The notes beneath the pieces were generated by a model. That model did not search any database and was not told where the DNA came from. It saw only the letters and a program-made list of their open reading frames with translations. A DNA stretch of 64,000 bases from Symbiodinium sp. CCMP2592. Lineage: Eukaryota > Sar > Dinophyceae > Suessiales > Symbiodiniaceae. The number at the start of each line of letters is the position of its first letter. The first letter of the stretch is position 1. The translations under genes and the position numbers were made by a program. Location of the stretch: NCBI GenBank assembly GCA_905221615.1, contig CAJNDT010005924.1, positions 120,060-184,059 on the forward strand. The letters are read 5' to 3'. Shown here piece by piece: positions 1 to 10,201 of the stretch.

Positions 1-390
1 CGGCGAGGTTTTGGGAACACAATAGCAAGTTGTCAACACAGTGCCTGAGGGTGTTTTAGGTTATCGTGATTCCCTTAGCATTTGGCATTGCAGGATAACG
101 AGAGGCCTAGCATCACGATCTTCCGCGCAAACTGACAGAGGTTGGCTGTTTTGCCGTTGTAGCAGCAGCAGTTGCTTGTGTGATTGTAGTGGTGGCACTT
201 GTCGCGGTGGTTATGGCTGAGTGTTGATGACTGACAGTGAACAGAAGGGTCGAGCCCCCGAAAGTCAGCACCTATTTACCACTGTTGCCAAGCTTGTAAG
301 CTCGTTCGCATCCCGAGCACTCAGTTGCAACGACCCGACCCACGACTGGTTCTCGTGACAAGTCTGCTACTGTTGCGTTGACAAGGTGGC
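1..390. other. no feature recognised
   Basis: I see no convincing reading frame, palindrome or tandem repeat here. The sequence is of mixed composition and leads into a simple repeat. Confidence 0.5.
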
Positions 391-499
391 ATGCTACACA
401 TCTTGCTGGTGACGATGGTTACGCTGACAGCGTCAACTGATTATGGTAATGATGATGGCAAAGATGATGATGCCCATCATGATGACAATGAGGTTGACA

Positions 500-632
500 A
501 GAATGACAAGCATGATGGTGGTGGTATGCGGCGGTGGTGGTGGTGGTGGTGGTGGTGGCGCTGGTGCTGGTGCTGGCGCTGGTGCTTGTGCTGGTGCTGG
601 TGCTGCTGGTGCAGGTGCTGGGCAGGTGCACG
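500..632. repeat. GGT / GCTGGT microsatellite
   Basis: A run of GGT grades into GCTGGT and GGTGCT hexamers. Long frames on both strands (poly-Trp/Cys, poly-Gly/Ala, poly-Thr) only translate this repeat and are not called as genes. Confidence 0.85.
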
Positions 633-792
633 CGCATCGCGCCACTCGTATCACACCCAGTCAACGGGAAAAACAAAAATCGCAAGCCCGCAACCAAGAT
701 CATGAGTAGAGTTCTGCGGTGCTGAAGTTCAGAACGGGCCTGACTGTAATGTCCGAACAAAAAGGCTTCGCATGTCGCCGAAACCCCACACA

Positions 793-926
793 GTAATGTA
801 GAGGCCTTGACAATTGGAATAGGGTTTGGCGGCTCCTTATTATTATAGGGTTTTGGCGGTTCCTTATTGTAAATATAGTATAATATACCCCCAAACCCTA
901 CTCTAATTATCAAGGCCCCTACATTA
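793..926. repeat. PE-H palindromic element
   Basis: The ends TAATGTAG and CTACATTA are inverted repeats, with further inverted matches inside (AATAGGGTTT / AAACCCTA). One half carries an extra copy of the CCTTATTATAGGGTTTTGGCGG core. On the plus strand the ends could act as GT and AG splice sites (TAAT|GTAG, CATTAG|). Confidence 0.75.
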
Positions 927-1159
927 GTGCTCAACCCTGTCGGTTTCGTGCCTCGCCGTTGCTTTGGCAGGCTCGAGGCATCGCCCCGCGAGCGCTTCTC
1001 TGGCGAGCTCCTGCTCTTAAAGGTGCTCTAAGATGTACCTTAACCCTGAACATCCTAACTACCTTGTTGAGGACTTACATAAGGAAATCATAATGAGTAA
1101 CCTCTGGGCTAAGGTAAGGATTATTCGGAAGCCGAAGCCCCAACAAGAAGGTACAAAGC

Positions 1160-1280
1160 CTCAACCCCGACCCTCGAAGCATACACCCCTAAAGGCCTAA
1201 ACTGGACTTAGGAACTAGGATTCTTAAAGGGCTCTCTAAAAGGGATCTATAGGGTTCCTTAAAGGGATCTAGGGGGTTTA
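1160..1280. repeat. dispersed AAGGGATCTATAGGGTTCC minisatellite (PE-M)
   Basis: Degenerate copies of a roughly 21-bp unit, GGGATCTATAGGGTTCCTTAAA. The same unit recurs in patches all over the window, usually next to PE-A palindromes. Confidence 0.6.
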
Positions 1281-1292
1281 GGGTTTAGGGTT

Positions 1293-1412
1293 TACTTAGG
1301 GGATCATGGGACTTACTGGGTTAAATTTAGGGTAACTCTACTTATAACCTACTTATAACCCCAATTAAGGTACTTATAACCTTACCTACTAAGTCCCATG
1401 ATCCTCCAAGTA
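1293..1412. repeat. PE-A palindromic element
   Basis: Inverted ends of the form ACTTRGRGGATCATGGGACTTA and TAAGTCCCATGATCCTCCAAGTA. The body consists of TTATAAGTA-type repeats in both orientations. This is the commonest family in the window. Confidence 0.85.
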
Positions 1413-1620
1413 CACCCCTAGAGCCCTAAACCCTTACACCCTAAAGCCCCAAACCCCTGAACCCTAAACCCTAAATCCACTCATAGAACCCTGACAGATC
1501 CCTTTAAAGGAACCCCTATGGATCCCTTTAACGGAACTCTCCCCTAAACCCTAAGCCGTTGGATGTTGTCAGCTTGAAGATGCCACAGGGTAGTGGGGTT
1601 CTCGTCTCGAAACCCTGGGT

Positions 1621-1685
1621 GTTGTTGGGTTTAGGATTTAGTTTAGGGTTTAGGGTTAGGGTTTAGGGTTTACGGTTTAGGGTTG
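1621..1685 (+). repeat. interstitial TTTAGGG repeats
   Basis: Short degenerate array of the plant/dinoflagellate telomere unit, GGGTTTAGGGTTAGGGTTTAGG. Confidence 0.85.
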
Positions 1686-1889
1686 TTTTTTGTTGTCACG
1701 GGCAGTGTGGACGAAGTGCCAGCAGAGGTTTGGGGGGGGAGAGGGGGGGGGGGGAGCCATGGTTTGCGATCGAGGGGGTCAGAAACGGTTTGAGGTGTAG
1801 GGTTTAGGAGCTAGTTTCCAACAGAGCTGGAAACTTCGACCTTGGGTGGTCTTGGGTAGTTTCACGGTGTGAACTCGGGGGTTTGGGGC

Positions 1890-1993
1890 TTGGGGCATTG
1901 CTGTTGGCATGCTTATTCTGAAGTTCATACCACCATACTGGCCTTGCAGAACTGAACAGGGTAGGACTGCATTAGATTCGATGAAAGCCACCC
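1890..1993 (-). CDS. candidate exon, unknown protein
   Basis: After a CAG|GG acceptor at 1993 an open frame reads GVAFIESNAVLPC... then QGQYGGMNFRISMPTAMPQ. Residue composition is protein-like and the frame is free of the surrounding simple repeats. The donor end is not certain. No family recognised; no neighbouring exon could be joined. Confidence 0.35.
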
Positions 1994-2025
1994 CTGCCTT
2001 AAACCTCGGACCTAGGCACTTTCAG

Positions 2026-2071
2026 GCCGCACACTGTTGGAACCTGGTGAAGAAAAGCCTTCCGTGAACAG
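2026..2071 (+). CDS. candidate 46-nt exon, unknown protein
   Basis: A short open segment (GRTLLEPGEEKPSVN) is bounded by TTCAG|G and CAG|GTATCT, i.e. good acceptor and donor sites. A second plus-strand segment after CAG at 2119 (NIERPLLAKAMAASGAPSL..., ending in TAG near 2210) may be the next exon, but the phase of the join is unresolved. Confidence 0.35.
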
Positions 2072-2391
2072 GTATCTCTTCGAGGTTCCGAATAGCTTCT
2101 GACTTTGGACCCAGAACATCGAAAGGCCTCTGCTTGCAAAAGCAATGGCTGCATCCGGCGCTCCAAGCCTTAGCTCTGGAGTCCTTGTTCTTCATGTTCC
2201 CCAGCTTGTGGCATAGATGTCAAGGGTGGGGTTTTAGGATGGATGTTGATGTTGAAGGGATGGCTTCCTTGCGCATATCTACATCCATGGACCGACTCGT
2301 GCAAAATGCGCATTGATGTGAGTACTGTTAGATGCGTTGCTTGGCGACTGTTGGTATTAGGAGCCGGCTTGAGCACCATTATTGTTACTTT

Positions 2392-2394
2392 TAC

Positions 2395-2469
<75 letters not shown>

Positions 2470-2617
2470 TGGTAGTAGTAGTAGTAGTAGCAGTAGTAGT
2501 AGTAGTAGTAGTAGTAGTTGTAGTAGTAATAGTAGTAGTGGTAGTAGTAGTAGTAGTAGTAGTAGTCGTAGTCGTACTCGTAGTCGTAGTCGTAGTCGTA
2601 CTCGTAGTCGTAATCGT

Positions 2618-2649
<32 letters not shown>

Positions 2650-2717
2650 TAGTCGTAGTGGTAGTGGTAGTGGTAGTGGTAGTGGTAGTGGTAGTGGTAG
2701 TGGTAGTAGTAGTAGTA

Positions 2718-2781
<64 letters not shown>

Positions 2782-2858
2782 CCGTAGTCGTAGTCGTGGT
2801 CGTAGTCGTGGTAGCAGTAGTAGTAGCAGTAGTGGTAGTAGCAGTAGTGGAAGTAGTG

Positions 2859-2896
<38 letters not shown>

Positions 2897-3112
2897 TGTA
2901 GTAGTAGTAGTAGTCGTTAGTAGTCCTAGTAGTAATAGTAGTAATAGTAGTAGTAGCAGTAGTAGCAGTAGTAGCAGTAGTAGCAGTAGTAGCAGTAGTA
3001 GCAGTAGTAGTAGTAGTAGTAGTAGCAGCAGTGCATGTAGCAGTACTGGTGGAAGTAGTAGTGGTAGAAGTAGTAGAAGTAGTAGAAGTAGTAGTAGTAG
3101 TAGCAGCAGCAG
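2392..3112. repeat. 700-bp AGT/TAG trinucleotide microsatellite
   Basis: Almost pure (AGT)n with internal blocks of CGT, GGT and AGC variants. The blocks form their own sub-arrays, such as (CGTAGT)n near 2570-2640 and (GTAGTG)n near 2655-2705. The resulting poly-Ser and poly-Val frames are not genes. Confidence 0.95.
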
Positions 3113-3258
3113 GGAGCCGTCAGTAGTAGTAAGTAACTCACATCCCCTGGCTTTGTTAAGGTTTAGAGAAACTGGGCTGTGTCCAAGAGGCGTTCGAAGA
3201 TTTCCATAGACTGAGAATCTCCGACCGGCATTGGAAATGGAAGACCTTTCAGAAAGCG

Positions 3259-3966
3259 CTAGTTGCTCCTTGCTGTTTGCTTCATATGTTCATATCTGGT
3301 TGCGGGCCTCGGAGATTGAGGTTGATAACTTAGGGCATTTGGGCCTCCGGGGGTTTCACGGATTAAAGGTTCCGGTCTTGGCAAAAGGCCGGCCGTTTCT
3401 AGTGATTCCAGTGCAGACCTTGCAGCTGCAACTCCCACTTCTTCTGCTGCTCCTCCTGCTAATCCTCCGAATCTGCTGCTGACCTTAAATAACAATAGGA
3501 TCCCAAGTGTGATTTGACGTAGCTTCCTTAAGTACGGCACTGCTCCTACTCCAACTCCTGGTCTTACTCCTGCCATCAAGACGACGAGGGAGCAGAGGAC
3601 GAGGATGAGGATGAACTTGAGCATGTGACGATGAGCATAAGAGGGGTGTCTTGTGCGGAAGGTGATTTGCATGTACCACAATGACGACCATTGTTGGATG
3701 AGAACCATGATGATGACAATGCTGGCGGATGCCGATGCTGTTGCTGCAGCGCGAATCTTACCAGCTGTTCTCAGGGCTTGAGTGCCTGGTTCTTAGTAGG
3801 GAATGGGGCAGTGGGCTATGGGGACTATAATTGGGGATTACATAGGGACTACTATAGGGATCCTTGCCCCCCCATTCCCAGCGAAGCACCAGGCAGGTTA
3901 GCCATCAAGCCTGTAATCCTCAACCCAAAAAGACACGTGGACCCGCAATTGCCACACGAGATGCCT
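3259..3966 (-). CDS. two-exon membrane protein, C-terminal part
   Basis: Exon 1 runs from about 3966 (acceptor AAG|G) to 3890 and reads ISCGNCGSTC...GLMANLP. Exon 2 runs from 3785 to a TAG stop at 3259. Exon 2 contains three hydrophobic stretches (around SIVIIMVLIQQWSSLWYM, MLKFILILVLCSLVVLMAGV and ITLGILLLF), then an Ala/Glu-rich and Pro-rich tail ending YEHMKQTARSN. The join CCT G|GC ACT keeps frame, and the intron removed is exactly a PE-I palindrome with GT and AG ends. The product is probably a membrane protein; no family recognised. The N-terminus lies upstream and was not found. Confidence 0.6.
3786..3889 (-). repeat. PE-I palindromic element acting as a GT-AG intron
   Basis: The palindrome spans about 3783-3895 (TGCCTGGTTCTTAGTAGGG ... 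CGAAGCACCAGGCA). Read on the minus strand, the hairpin begins CCTG|GTGCTTCG and ends ACCAG|GC. Removing 104 nt joins two coding frames without a shift. Confidence 0.75.
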
Positions 3967-4129
3967 TAGAGGGATCAAGCTCCAGCTCTATATCAAGCCG
4001 CAAGAACGGAAACCTACAGTCACGACGGACTAGAAATCTAGGACTGCTTTCCATACAACAGCTGTTAGCATCTCTCAGCTTGCCTCAAAAAAAGGTGCCG
4101 CAAAGCCCTCATGGGACCCTGAAACTCCT

Positions 4130-4240
4130 AAACCTCAAACCCCTAAACCTTGAACCCTAACCCCCCACCCTAAACCCTTAACCCTTAACTCCTAAACCCC
4201 AAACCCTGAACTCCTTGACCCCAAACCCTTGAACCCCTAA
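4130..4240. repeat. degenerate CCCTAAA repeats
   Basis: Variants of CCCTAAACCC, CCTGAACTCC and similar, typical of the inter-element DNA in this window. Confidence 0.6.
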
Positions 4241-4272
4241 AAATTGAATCTTCCGAAAGCCCGAGTCACACC

Positions 4273-4385
4273 TACCCAGAGACTCCAATATCCCTTAATT
4301 AAGGAATATTCCTTAAATCATATTAGGGATCCAATTAAATATTGAGGTATATTACTTAATTAAGGGATATTGGAGTCTCTGGGTA
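4273..4385. repeat. PE-E palindromic element
   Basis: Ends TACCCAGAGACTCCAATATC and its inverse GATATTGGAGTCTCTGGGTA. The interior has TTAATTAAGG and its inverse around a GGATCC centre. Confidence 0.9.
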
Positions 4386-4424
4386 CTCAACGACCCCAAA
4401 CCTGCCGGTCTGAAGACTTCCGAC

Positions 4425-4548
4425 TACTTGGAGGATCATGGGACTTAGCAAGTCAGGTTATAAGTACCTTAATTGGGGTTATAAGTAGTTATAAGTAGAG
4501 GTACCCTAATCATAACCCTAGTTACTAAGTCCCATGATCCTTTAACTA
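4425..4548. repeat. PE-A palindromic element
   Basis: TACTTGGAGGATCATGGGAC at one end and GTCCCATGATCCTTTAACTA at the other. It lies 39 bp from the PE-E copy before it. Confidence 0.9.
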
Positions 4549-4859
4549 GGGGTAGCAGGGGTAGGGATTGGAGTAGAGGGAGTACTAGGAGTAGCAGGGG
4601 TAGGGGAAGTAGGCGTAGTAGGATTAGTAGGGGTACACCCCACCATGCAAAATGACCTGGTGCTGAAATTTCAGGGTTTAGAGTTTAGATATACCGATAA
4701 AGCCCCCACCATGGCTTAGAGTTTCCCTGAACGCTAAACCCTTAACCTTAAAATCCGGGATTAAGAGCTTCCGTACATAAACCCTGAACCCTAAATTGAG
4801 GGCTTCGCGTTTCCCTATAAACCCTAAACCCTGAACCCTAAATTCAGGGCTTAGGGTAG

Positions 4860-5095
4860 TTTCCCTAGACCCTAAACCCTAAACCCTAAACCCTGAATTA
4901 GGGTCCGAGCCTACGTCTGACAAGCTTGACGCGACTCTCGAAAGTGTCACCTGGCTCGATCGTAGCAAGGGTTTAGGGTTTAGAGGTTTAGGGTTTAGGG
5001 GTTTAGGGTTTAGGGTTTAGGGTTTAGAGGTTTAGGGTGTAGGGTTGAAGGGGGTTGATTTTTAGGGGTTTAGGGTTTACTTAGGGGTTTAGGGT
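4860..5095. repeat. interstitial telomeric repeats in both orientations
   Basis: CCCTAAA copies near 4865-4900 are followed by TTTAGGG copies from 4968 to 5095. Confidence 0.85.
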
Positions 5096-5484
5096 TTAGG
5101 ACCAGGCTTGAATTCAAAGCAGCCTCCAACCCTGGCTTTTGTGCATCAGAGTCTCATGGCTTCTGCTTCAGAGTTGTGTGGTTCGATTCTGGGATTTAAG
5201 AAATGGCTCAGTTGCAGGCACTGAGTTGGGTGAGTTAGTGCTAAACTCAAGAGTAACCTAGGAATAAAAAGGGTGCCCTTTTTGGGTTAAATTAAAGGGC
5301 TACTACGGGAACCTGAACCCTTAGAAAAACTGAACGAGGGCCCGCTCTAGGTCCTAGAGGGTGTTTGCGTTTAGTATCCAGCCTGTCTGGTTGAGCGATG
5401 TTTGTGGTTGTTTAGGGTTTAGGGTTTGTAAGCTAAGGTGATGGAACCTAAGTCCTTCTCTGAGCACCAATATTCGCGTGGACT

Positions 5485-5600
5485 GCTTGGAGGTTCATGG
5501 GTAGTTATATGTAGGGTTGTAAGTAGGATACTATGGTTATAACCTATAGTATGGGAGTTATAACGCCTCTTATAACGAACTACCCATGAACCTCCAAGTG
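5485..5600. repeat. PE-B palindromic element
   Basis: GCTTGGAGGTTCATGGGTAG and the inverse CTACCCATGAACCTCCAAG. It shares the CTTGGAGG terminus and TTATAAGTA core with PE-A. It sits between two protein-like segments, so it may be an intron. Confidence 0.85.
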
Positions 5601-5702
5601 GCGAATCTTGAAGGAAATGGGGCGCGACAAATCTCGACTTCTAGCAGCCTTGGGCCTAGGTGTCCTTGACGACAAAGCCAAAAGCCAAACACACCAATAA
5701 TC
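5601..5702 (+). CDS. candidate terminal exon, unknown protein
   Basis: Directly after the CCAAG end of a PE-B element the frame reads WRILKEMGRDKSRLLAALG...DDKAKSQTHQ and stops at TAA. The segment before the element (VMEPKSFSEHQYSRGL) could be the preceding exon. A second frame (VANLEGNGARQIS...) is also open, so the phase is uncertain. Confidence 0.35.
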
Positions 5703-5730
5703 AAACTACGAGCCCATGCCGACAACTTGT

Positions 5731-5837
5731 CTAATTAGGAACCTGGTTAGGAAACCTTGGGCCCGTAGAGTCCTTTTATGAAGCCTACTATTTTGGGGCT
5801 ATAGGCCCAGGGTCTCTTAAGCAGGTTCCTGCATTAG
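5731..5837. repeat. unassigned imperfect palindrome
   Basis: CTAATTAGGAACCTGGTTAG pairs with the inverse CTTAAGCAGGTTCCTGCATTAG; the centre carries GGGCCC-type inverted pairs. Confidence 0.5.
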
Positions 5838-5879
5838 TCTGCAAAACTCAGGATACAAGCACACTAAGCTCCGACAGCT

Positions 5880-6052
5880 AATGTGGGGGCCTTAAATAAA
5901 TGATTAGAACAAGGTTCTGGCAGCCTGGCATACACCACTCTATAAGTCAAGTGGGAAGCCAAAGGAGCAGTATCGAATAGCGACTTGGAAATTCTAGCAT
6001 GGTTTTGGGGCCCATTATACTATAATCATAAAAAGATAATAATAAGCGGCCC
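5880..6052. repeat. PE-H element interrupted by an insertion
   Basis: TAATGTGGGGGCCTTAAATAA at the left and GCGGCCCCTGTTA at the right match the PE-H ends. About 85 bp of unrelated sequence (near 5915-6000) separates the two halves. A short poly-T run follows at 6066. Confidence 0.55.
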
Positions 6053-6514
6053 CTGTTAGGGAAGTTTTTTTTTTTTTTTTAAAGTGTAATGGTGACCTGA
6101 CGGCTCCTGCTACTACGAGCGTACACTGGAGTGAAACACTACCGAGGACGAGGTCAAAGAACTGAAAGTCACCCGTTTAGGGTTAAGGGTTTTAGGGCTA
6201 AGGTTCAGGGTTCTGGAAAATCAAGGGTGTAGGGTTTCGAATTCAGACTTAACAGTAGGGGTCTAGTATTCTAGTAAACCCGTAAATCTGACCCTTAAGT
6301 CCTAGAGTTAAACAATAAACACGAACTAGTCATGAAGCCAAAAGACCCCAACCCTAAACCCTAAACCCCAAAAGACCCCAACAATTTGAGCACACGGTCG
6401 TCGCGCCTGGTTCCCTGTCGGCTCTCCACCCTTGACGGATTCGTTAGGGCCTGGGCTTGGAAGGCTGAAACCGAGTTGAGTTTAGGGTCTTGGGTTTCGG
6501 GCTGAGGGTTACAA

Positions 6515-6740
6515 AGTTCATGGGGCTTAGTAACTAGGGTTATAATTATGGTAACTCTACTTATAACTACTTATAACCCCAATTAAGGTACTTATAACCT
6601 TACTTACTCAGTCCCATGATCCTCCCAAGTAGACCCTAAACCCTAAACCCTATAGACCCCTTTAAGGAACCCCTATAACTATAGATCCCTTTAAGGAGCC
6701 CTTTTAAGGAACCCTTACTAAGTCCCATGATCCTCCAAGT
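6515..6740. repeat. PE-A element, PE-M units and an extra PE-A half
   Basis: A full PE-A copy (about 6515-6632) is followed by three PE-M units (GATCCCTTTAAGGAACCCC type). A lone right end, TACTAAGTCCCATGATCCTCCAAGTA, follows at 6715-6740. The same order recurs near 63.8-64.0 kb. Confidence 0.75.
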
Positions 6741-7144
6741 AGGGAGAGTGAGGAGGGCTTTGGGTTCCTGGGTTTCAGCTGTAGGGTTCCATGACCCCAA
6801 ACACTAAACTCCCTGAGGAAACTCCCCAAGGACCCCCGATTTCCATACCGCAAGCACTCTTAAACTCCTATAAACCTTAAACCCCTAAACCTTGAACCCT
6901 AACCCCCAACCCTAAACCCCTAAACCCTAAACCACTAACTCCTAAACCCCAACCCGAAACTCCTTGAACTGAGGTCTGCGCTTTGATTGGCGCCAGCAGA
7001 CAGGACAGTGAGGTTGGCCAACCTGGGATTTAGGGCTTCGGATTAGGGGTTTAGGGTTCAGGCTTTTTCCTTCAATCAGGCTTAGGCTTTAGGGTTAGCT
7101 AGAATGGTTGGGATAAGGCTTAGGGTGAAGGGTCAGCTACGGCT

Positions 7145-7262
7145 TACTTGGAGGCTCATGGGTGGTTATAAGTAGGGTTACAAGTAGGATAACTATGGTT
7201 ACAACCCATATTAGGGGGCTTAGAACCCCACTTATAACTACCATTAACTACCCATGAACAGT
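7145..7262. repeat. PE-B palindromic element
   Basis: TACTTGGAGGCTCATGGGTGG at the left; AACTACCCATGAAC at a truncated right end. TTATAAGTAGG-type core. Confidence 0.8.
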
Positions 7263-7691
7263 AGGGTTGAATTAGCGTTTGGGTTTGGGGTAGGGCTGTG
7301 CTTCGGCTCCGGGAGTTTTGGGTTAGATTGGCTAAGGCTTTGGGTTCAGAGCTCGATTGGCTTTAGGGTTTACGGTCTGGGCTGAAATATAGTGAGGGCT
7401 CTCCAGGAATATGTGTGTGTGTATATATATATATATATTACTGTATAAAGGTACGTAGATAGACTCAGATACGTAGATAGATGGATAGACAGCTTTTTGT
7501 TCGACTCCCATGTACTGGTGGTATGTTCTCCAAGCCGAACATGACACATGTCCGCCTAAACCCTAGACTCTAAACCCTGCACCCTAAACTCTAAACCCTA
7601 AACCCGTAAACCCTAATCTAGACAGTACAGGCTCCGTTAATCTCTTGGAGCTCAGCCCAGTCATTTTTGACGTGGGTCTGCAAGCATGGGG

Positions 7692-7818
7692 CTGCCAATT
7701 CCCTAAGGGTCCATGTGCCCAAATAGTTTGTACATTGGCTTTAAAGTACGCCCTATATGGGTACATTGAGCCCCAAGTATAGACTATTTGGGCACATGGA
7801 CCCTTAGGGAATTGGTAG
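7692..7818. repeat. PE-C palindromic element with long arms
   Basis: CCAATTCCCTAAGGGTCCATG and its perfect inverse bound a body with CCCAAATAGT and its inverse. Minus-strand coding-like segments lie on both sides (QMGAVSGAKD to the right, THVKNDWAELQEINGACTV to the left), so it may be intronic. Confidence 0.85.
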
Positions 7819-8482
7819 TCTTTCGCTCCGGAAACAGCTCCCATCTGGAAAAGCCCTAATTTTAGGCAGCAGGGGCCTTTACATTCTACTTTGCTTTGAC
7901 ATTCTACTGGTACTTTAAATAAGGAGCCCTAAGGAATAAGATTGGCAACTGGTAACTAGCCCGTCTTATGTATCACGTGTGAGTCACATGTCCTCAGCTG
8001 AAGCGACAAGGCCTGGTCAAAACACTGAACTCTATTTGAGACAGGCAGCAATCGGTACTGCTCTTGGAGCATCCGTGTCTGCTGCTGGAGAGCTCCCATG
8101 ACCTGCAGGGCTTGGGCTTTGAGCTTTCGAGTGTGGGTTTTGAGTTTAAGACTCCTCCTCCAGATCCTCCAGCCTCAGCCCTGAACGCTGACTTCAGACT
8201 TCATACTGTTAAACCCAAACCCCGGAGCCGGATAGAAGCTGGAACTTCGAAAACTAACGCAGGCTGCAGCGCCCGAACTTAAACCCTGAATCGTAGTGCA
8301 GGCCTCCCTCCTGAGCCTGAAAGCTCTGACATTCTAGGTTCGGGGTTTAGGGTTCAGGGTTTAGGGTTCAGGGTTTAGGGTTGACGAGTTCGGGGTTTCA
8401 GGTTTGGTTTTCGATGTGAGGCCAACCCTCAAGTGCGAGTGTGAGGTTCCTTCCCTTGGCGAGCCACAGGAGACTAAATTCC

Positions 8483-8563
8483 AAGGGGAAAAGGAGGGGC
8501 CCTTAATAAGGACCCCTATTTATAGGGTAGGGGTCCCCATGAAGGGTCCCTCCTTTTCCCCTT
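8483..8563. repeat. unassigned short palindrome
   Basis: AAGGGGAAAAGGAGGGGCCC pairs with GGGTCCCTCCTTTTCCCCTT. Confidence 0.75.
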
Positions 8564-8570
8564 CGATAAA

Positions 8571-8653
8571 TGGGTGGTTGTCAATATTTATTATAATACG
8601 GCACCTAATATTTAGGCTACCCCAAAAGGGACCATAATTTTGTCAACCACCCA
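8571..8653. repeat. PE-G palindromic element
   Basis: TGGGTGGTTGTCAA and TTGTCAACCACCCA ends, with the AATACGGCACCTAATA core found in all PE-G copies. It is only 7 bp from the preceding palindrome. Confidence 0.85.
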
Positions 8654-8967
8654 AATGCCAAGCGTAGACCGCGAGCCTTAAACCACCTTGGTCTAGCTTG
8701 AAAGGAAACCAGGCTAACTTCGCTCTCATCAACATCTTCTCCACCAGCATCATCATGTTAGCCAAGAGCAGCATACGCAATACAACAATAACATACCCTC
8801 ATTACACGAGAGTACAGTAGACACGATGGCATGCATGATGATGTTGACGAGGGTGGTACTGATGCTGAAGAGTCGTCAGTGTCAAAGCATCAAAACTTTC
8901 ATTTCGGTCTCCTGTAGCTCAGCTGCTAGGGTTTAGGGTTTAGGGTTTGGGGTTACACATAAAGCAA

Positions 8968-9067
8968 GACCAACAAACAGGCAGGCAGACAGATAGACGG
9001 ACAGACAGATCGACAGGCAGACGGACAGACAAACAGACAGACGGATGGACGGAGAGACCGAAAGACG
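8968..9067. repeat. CAGA/GACA tetranucleotide repeat
   Basis: Imperfect tandem CAGACAGA/GACGGACA units. Confidence 0.85.
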
Positions 9068-9142
9068 GAGGAACGATTTTCGGGTCGAAGGGACGAGTGA
9101 CAAGAGGGTGTAAGCTCTGGTTAAGCAGAACAGGCCGGGTAC

Positions 9143-9437
9143 CTCCTTCTGGATCAGCGACTGTATCTGCATTGTCTTGTACCTTGGGGAAAGCCAGGTG
9201 GGAGTTTCCGAAAACTAGGGATACCTTACTTTGGGGTCCTTCTAATCAGGATCCTACTATTTAGGGTACTATATTAGGGTCCCTATTTTCGGAAACTCCC
9301 ATGTTCCTACCCTATTCTTGCAATACGGTCGCAGCGATTACCCACGATCTCTGTCAGCTCGACATGGCCCGACATGGAACCAATGCCAGGATGCTTGACG
9401 ATGGAGTGCATGACAATGGGATCTCGTTTCCGGAAGC
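9143..9437 (-). CDS. two candidate exons, unknown protein
   Basis: Exon 9437-9311 follows a GGAG|GC acceptor and reads GFRKRDPIVMHSIVKHPG...VELTEIVGNRCDRIARI, ending AATAGG|GTAGG. After a 128-nt intron that contains a PE-F palindrome, exon 9182-9143 (acceptor CCAAG|G, donor GGAG|GTACCC) reads YKTMQIQSLIQKE in a compatible phase. The frame is clean across both. No family recognised. It lies just downstream of the EF-hand exons on the same strand and could belong to that gene. Confidence 0.45.
9200..9300. repeat. PE-F palindromic element inside an inferred intron
   Basis: GGGAGTTTCCGAAAA and the inverse TTTTCGGAAACTCCC, with the shared core TAGGGTACTATATTAGGGTCC. Confidence 0.85.
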
Positions 9438-9600
9438 CTCCAAGAAGGTATTATCGGTTAGCTCCGAACCTGCACATTAGTTCTGGTCCTATGTTGTTAG
9501 CCAGTATCATCTTCGTCAATTCTGATCTAACTGTCACCTTCATATAAGCGACGACGATGTCGACGACGACAGCGGCTACTCCTGCTACGACCAGTTACTA

Positions 9601-9701
9601 CGGTTGATGATATAAACCCTGCATTACCTTAAGGACCCTAAACTATGGGAATTATGGTAGATTCCTTATTATGGGTAATGCAGGATTTATATCGTCGACC
9701 G
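9601..9701. repeat. PE-D palindromic element with TA target duplication
   Basis: CGGTTGATGATATAAAC ... ATATCGTCGACCG, flanked by TA at 9599-9600 and 9702-9703. The core CCCTAAACTATGGGAATTATGG is invariant in the family. Confidence 0.85.
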
Positions 9702-10201
9702 TATATGTCATCTACGGCGACGACGCCGACGTTTCTGGGCACCTCTGCTTTTGGGGTTGATCTTTGCGACAGAGCCATCAACGTAACAGGTTCAGGTTCG
9801 TTAAGGTTTAGGGTTTAGGGGGGTTAGTTGGATTCCTCTTTGTCGTGGCGAAACCCTAAAACCCGAACCCAATGCCCCAGGCCCCAACTCTGCCTCCCAG
9901 ATGTGTGCAAAAGTCGAGATAGGGCACAGCACCAGTGTTCTCCTCAGCACAGCAGCCAACTCGCTCACCGCCTTTTAGGGTTTCAGGGCTTAGACTGAAC
10001 ACCCCCCCCCCCTGCAATACATCGTTTAAGCATCAGTGCAGGGCTTAACCGATGAACCCAAGCTGTAGTTCCACTTTGGTCTTGGACTTTGGGATATTGC
10101 AGCACGCGAACTCCAAATTGAGATGGCTTGGAATGCCAAGAAGTTGACGCCCTTTCAGAAGGCCGGAGCCTAAAGCCGAAGCCCTGAACAATACGACATA
10201 C

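Noticed and set aside
391..934. Overlapping frames on both strands over the GGT repeat
   Set aside because: All are translations of the microsatellite or of a PE-H palindrome.
2243..3209. Long poly-Ser and poly-Val reading frames
   Set aside because: They only translate the (AGT)n tract; no protein-like sequence at either end.
5185..5205. tRNA B-box-like GTGGTTCGATTCTGGGA
   Set aside because: No acceptor stem, D arm or anticodon arm can be folded around it.
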